Assembly: GCF_018130245.1 (NCBI RefSeq)
Contig: NZ_JAFCKP010000001.1
Coordinates: 434,001 to 498,000 of the forward strand
Direction of reading: 5' to 3'
Source: Bradyrhizobium sp. SZCCT0231
Lineage (GTDB): Bacteria; Pseudomonadota; Alphaproteobacteria; Rhizobiales; Xanthobacteraceae
DNA length: 64,000 bases
The translations under genes were made by a program, and so were the position numbers. Every line of letters begins with the position of its first letter. Within the stretch, counting starts at the first letter, position 1. Below the pieces are notes generated by a model, which saw only the letters and a list, made by a program, of their open reading frames with translations, was not told where the DNA came from and searched no databases. This document shows positions 63,398-64,000 of this stretch, piece after piece.

Positions 63398-64000
63398 GGC
63401 GACCACGCCCGGCGCCAGTTATGGCTCGACCGCATCCGGCAGCTCGTTCTATGCCGCGATGCGCATCCTGCCGCACGACCAGCGCGAGGCGATGTTCCAG
63501 ATCTACAGCTTCTGCCGCCAGGTCGACGACATCGCCGATTCCGACGGCCCGCGCGAGGAGCGGCTTGCCGCGCTCCAGCAATGGCGCAATGACATCGACG
63601 CGCTCTATCAGGGCAATCCGCCGCCGCGGCTGAAGGACTACGTCGCCTCGGTGAAGACCTTCGGGCTCAAGCGGGCGGATTTCCTCGCCATCGTCGACGG
63701 CATGGAGATGGACGTGCCGCATGACATCCGCGCGCCCGACATGGCGACGCTGGATCTGTATTGCGACCGCGTCGCCAGCGCCGTGGGACGGCTGTCGGTG
63801 CGGGTGTTCGGCATGCCCGAGGAAGACGGCATCCAGCTCGCCCATCATCTCGGCCGCGCGCTTCAGCTCACCAACATCCTGCGCGACATCGACGAGGACG
63901 CCGGCCTCGGCCGGCTCTACTTGCCGCGCGAGGCGCTGCTGCATGCCGGCATCACCTCCAACGATCCGAACCGCGTGATCGCCGAGCGCGCGCTGCCGAA
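63387..64000 (+). CDS. hpnD: Presqualene diphosphate synthase HpnD, 3' end outside window
   Basis: The visible 204 codons start at ATG 63387, inside the end of hpnC, so translation is coupled. The first Asp-rich motif is FCRQVDDIADSDG (D47, D48, D51) and the second LTNILRDIDEDAGLGRLYLP, both complete and typical of squalene/phytoene synthases. It condenses two farnesyl diphosphates to presqualene diphosphate. The order hpnC-hpnD suggests that hpnE and the squalene-hopene cyclase gene follow beyond the edge. Confidence 0.93.
   Translation, partial: MTLEATTPGASYGSTASGSSFYAAMRILPHDQREAMFQIYSFCRQVDDIADSDGPREERLAALQQWRNDIDALYQGNPPPRLKDYVASVKTFGLKRADFLAIVDGMEMDVPHDIRAPDMATLDLYCDRVASAVGRLSVRVFGMPEEDGIQLAHHLGRALQLTNILRDIDEDAGLGRLYLPREALLHAGITSNDPNRVIAERALP

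Overview
This window looks like chromosomal DNA from Bradyrhizobium or a very close relative (Nitrobacteraceae, Alphaproteobacteria). The grounds are high GC with strong third-position GC bias, frequent GTG/TTG starts, several families of intergenic palindromic repeats of the kind that litter Bradyrhizobium genomes, and a hopanoid locus (hpnP, hpnC, hpnD) beside ethanolamine ammonia-lyase genes. No rRNA, tRNA, CRISPR array or intact transposase was seen.

Layout. 1-1652 (minus): end of a TRAP transporter operon, with a partial small permease and a DctP receptor broken by a one-base frameshift. 2836-5634: PEP carboxylase. 5766-9608 (minus): SMP-30/gluconolactonase-like protein, SDR, thiolase-like protein and its Zn-ribbon/OB partner. 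9800-11828: amidase with an overlapping DUF2848 gene. 11838-15534: divergent GT51-like protein, a 2OG-Fe(II) oxygenase, an AlkB-like oxygenase and an MFS transporter. 15512-23440: homoprotocatechuate meta-cleavage cluster, with hpaH-F-E-D-G and a TPP enzyme on minus, and hpaR and hpaI on plus; a perfect palindrome lies between hpaH and hpaR. 23537-25060: UxaA-family dehydratase. 25258-27058: PAS protein overlapping a chemoreceptor gene.

27383-34068 is a tight three-gene operon (DUF2126 transglutaminase, ATP-grasp/Alpha-E fusion, second transglutaminase). It is a widely conserved but functionally poorly understood peptide-modification or amide-ligation type system and is the best candidate here for undescribed biology. 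34068-37155 is a lower-GC accessory segment bracketed by a perfect 16-bp inverted repeat; it holds a small secreted protein, a decayed hydrolase/cyclase fragment and a DUF418 membrane protein. 37179-43359 is a sugar/glycerophosphate-type ABC importer with a GpdQ-like phosphodiesterase and a divergent LysR regulator. 43578-54296 is a mixed set: HD phosphohydrolase, alpha/beta hydrolase, Rieske-FAD reductase, HdeD, two different solute receptors, acyl-CoA dehydrogenase, a BA14K protein and a transmembrane chemoreceptor. A 92-bp copy of the acyl-CoA dehydrogenase gene lies just past one receptor gene.

54521 to the right edge is the ethanolamine/hopanoid locus: eutB, hpnP, eutC, an RND transporter (HpnN candidate), a secreted protein on the opposite strand, a small Cys-rich secreted protein, hpnC and the start of hpnD. 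The 2-methylhopanoid methylase gene sits between the two subunits of ethanolamine ammonia-lyase, so two B12-dependent activities share one locus.
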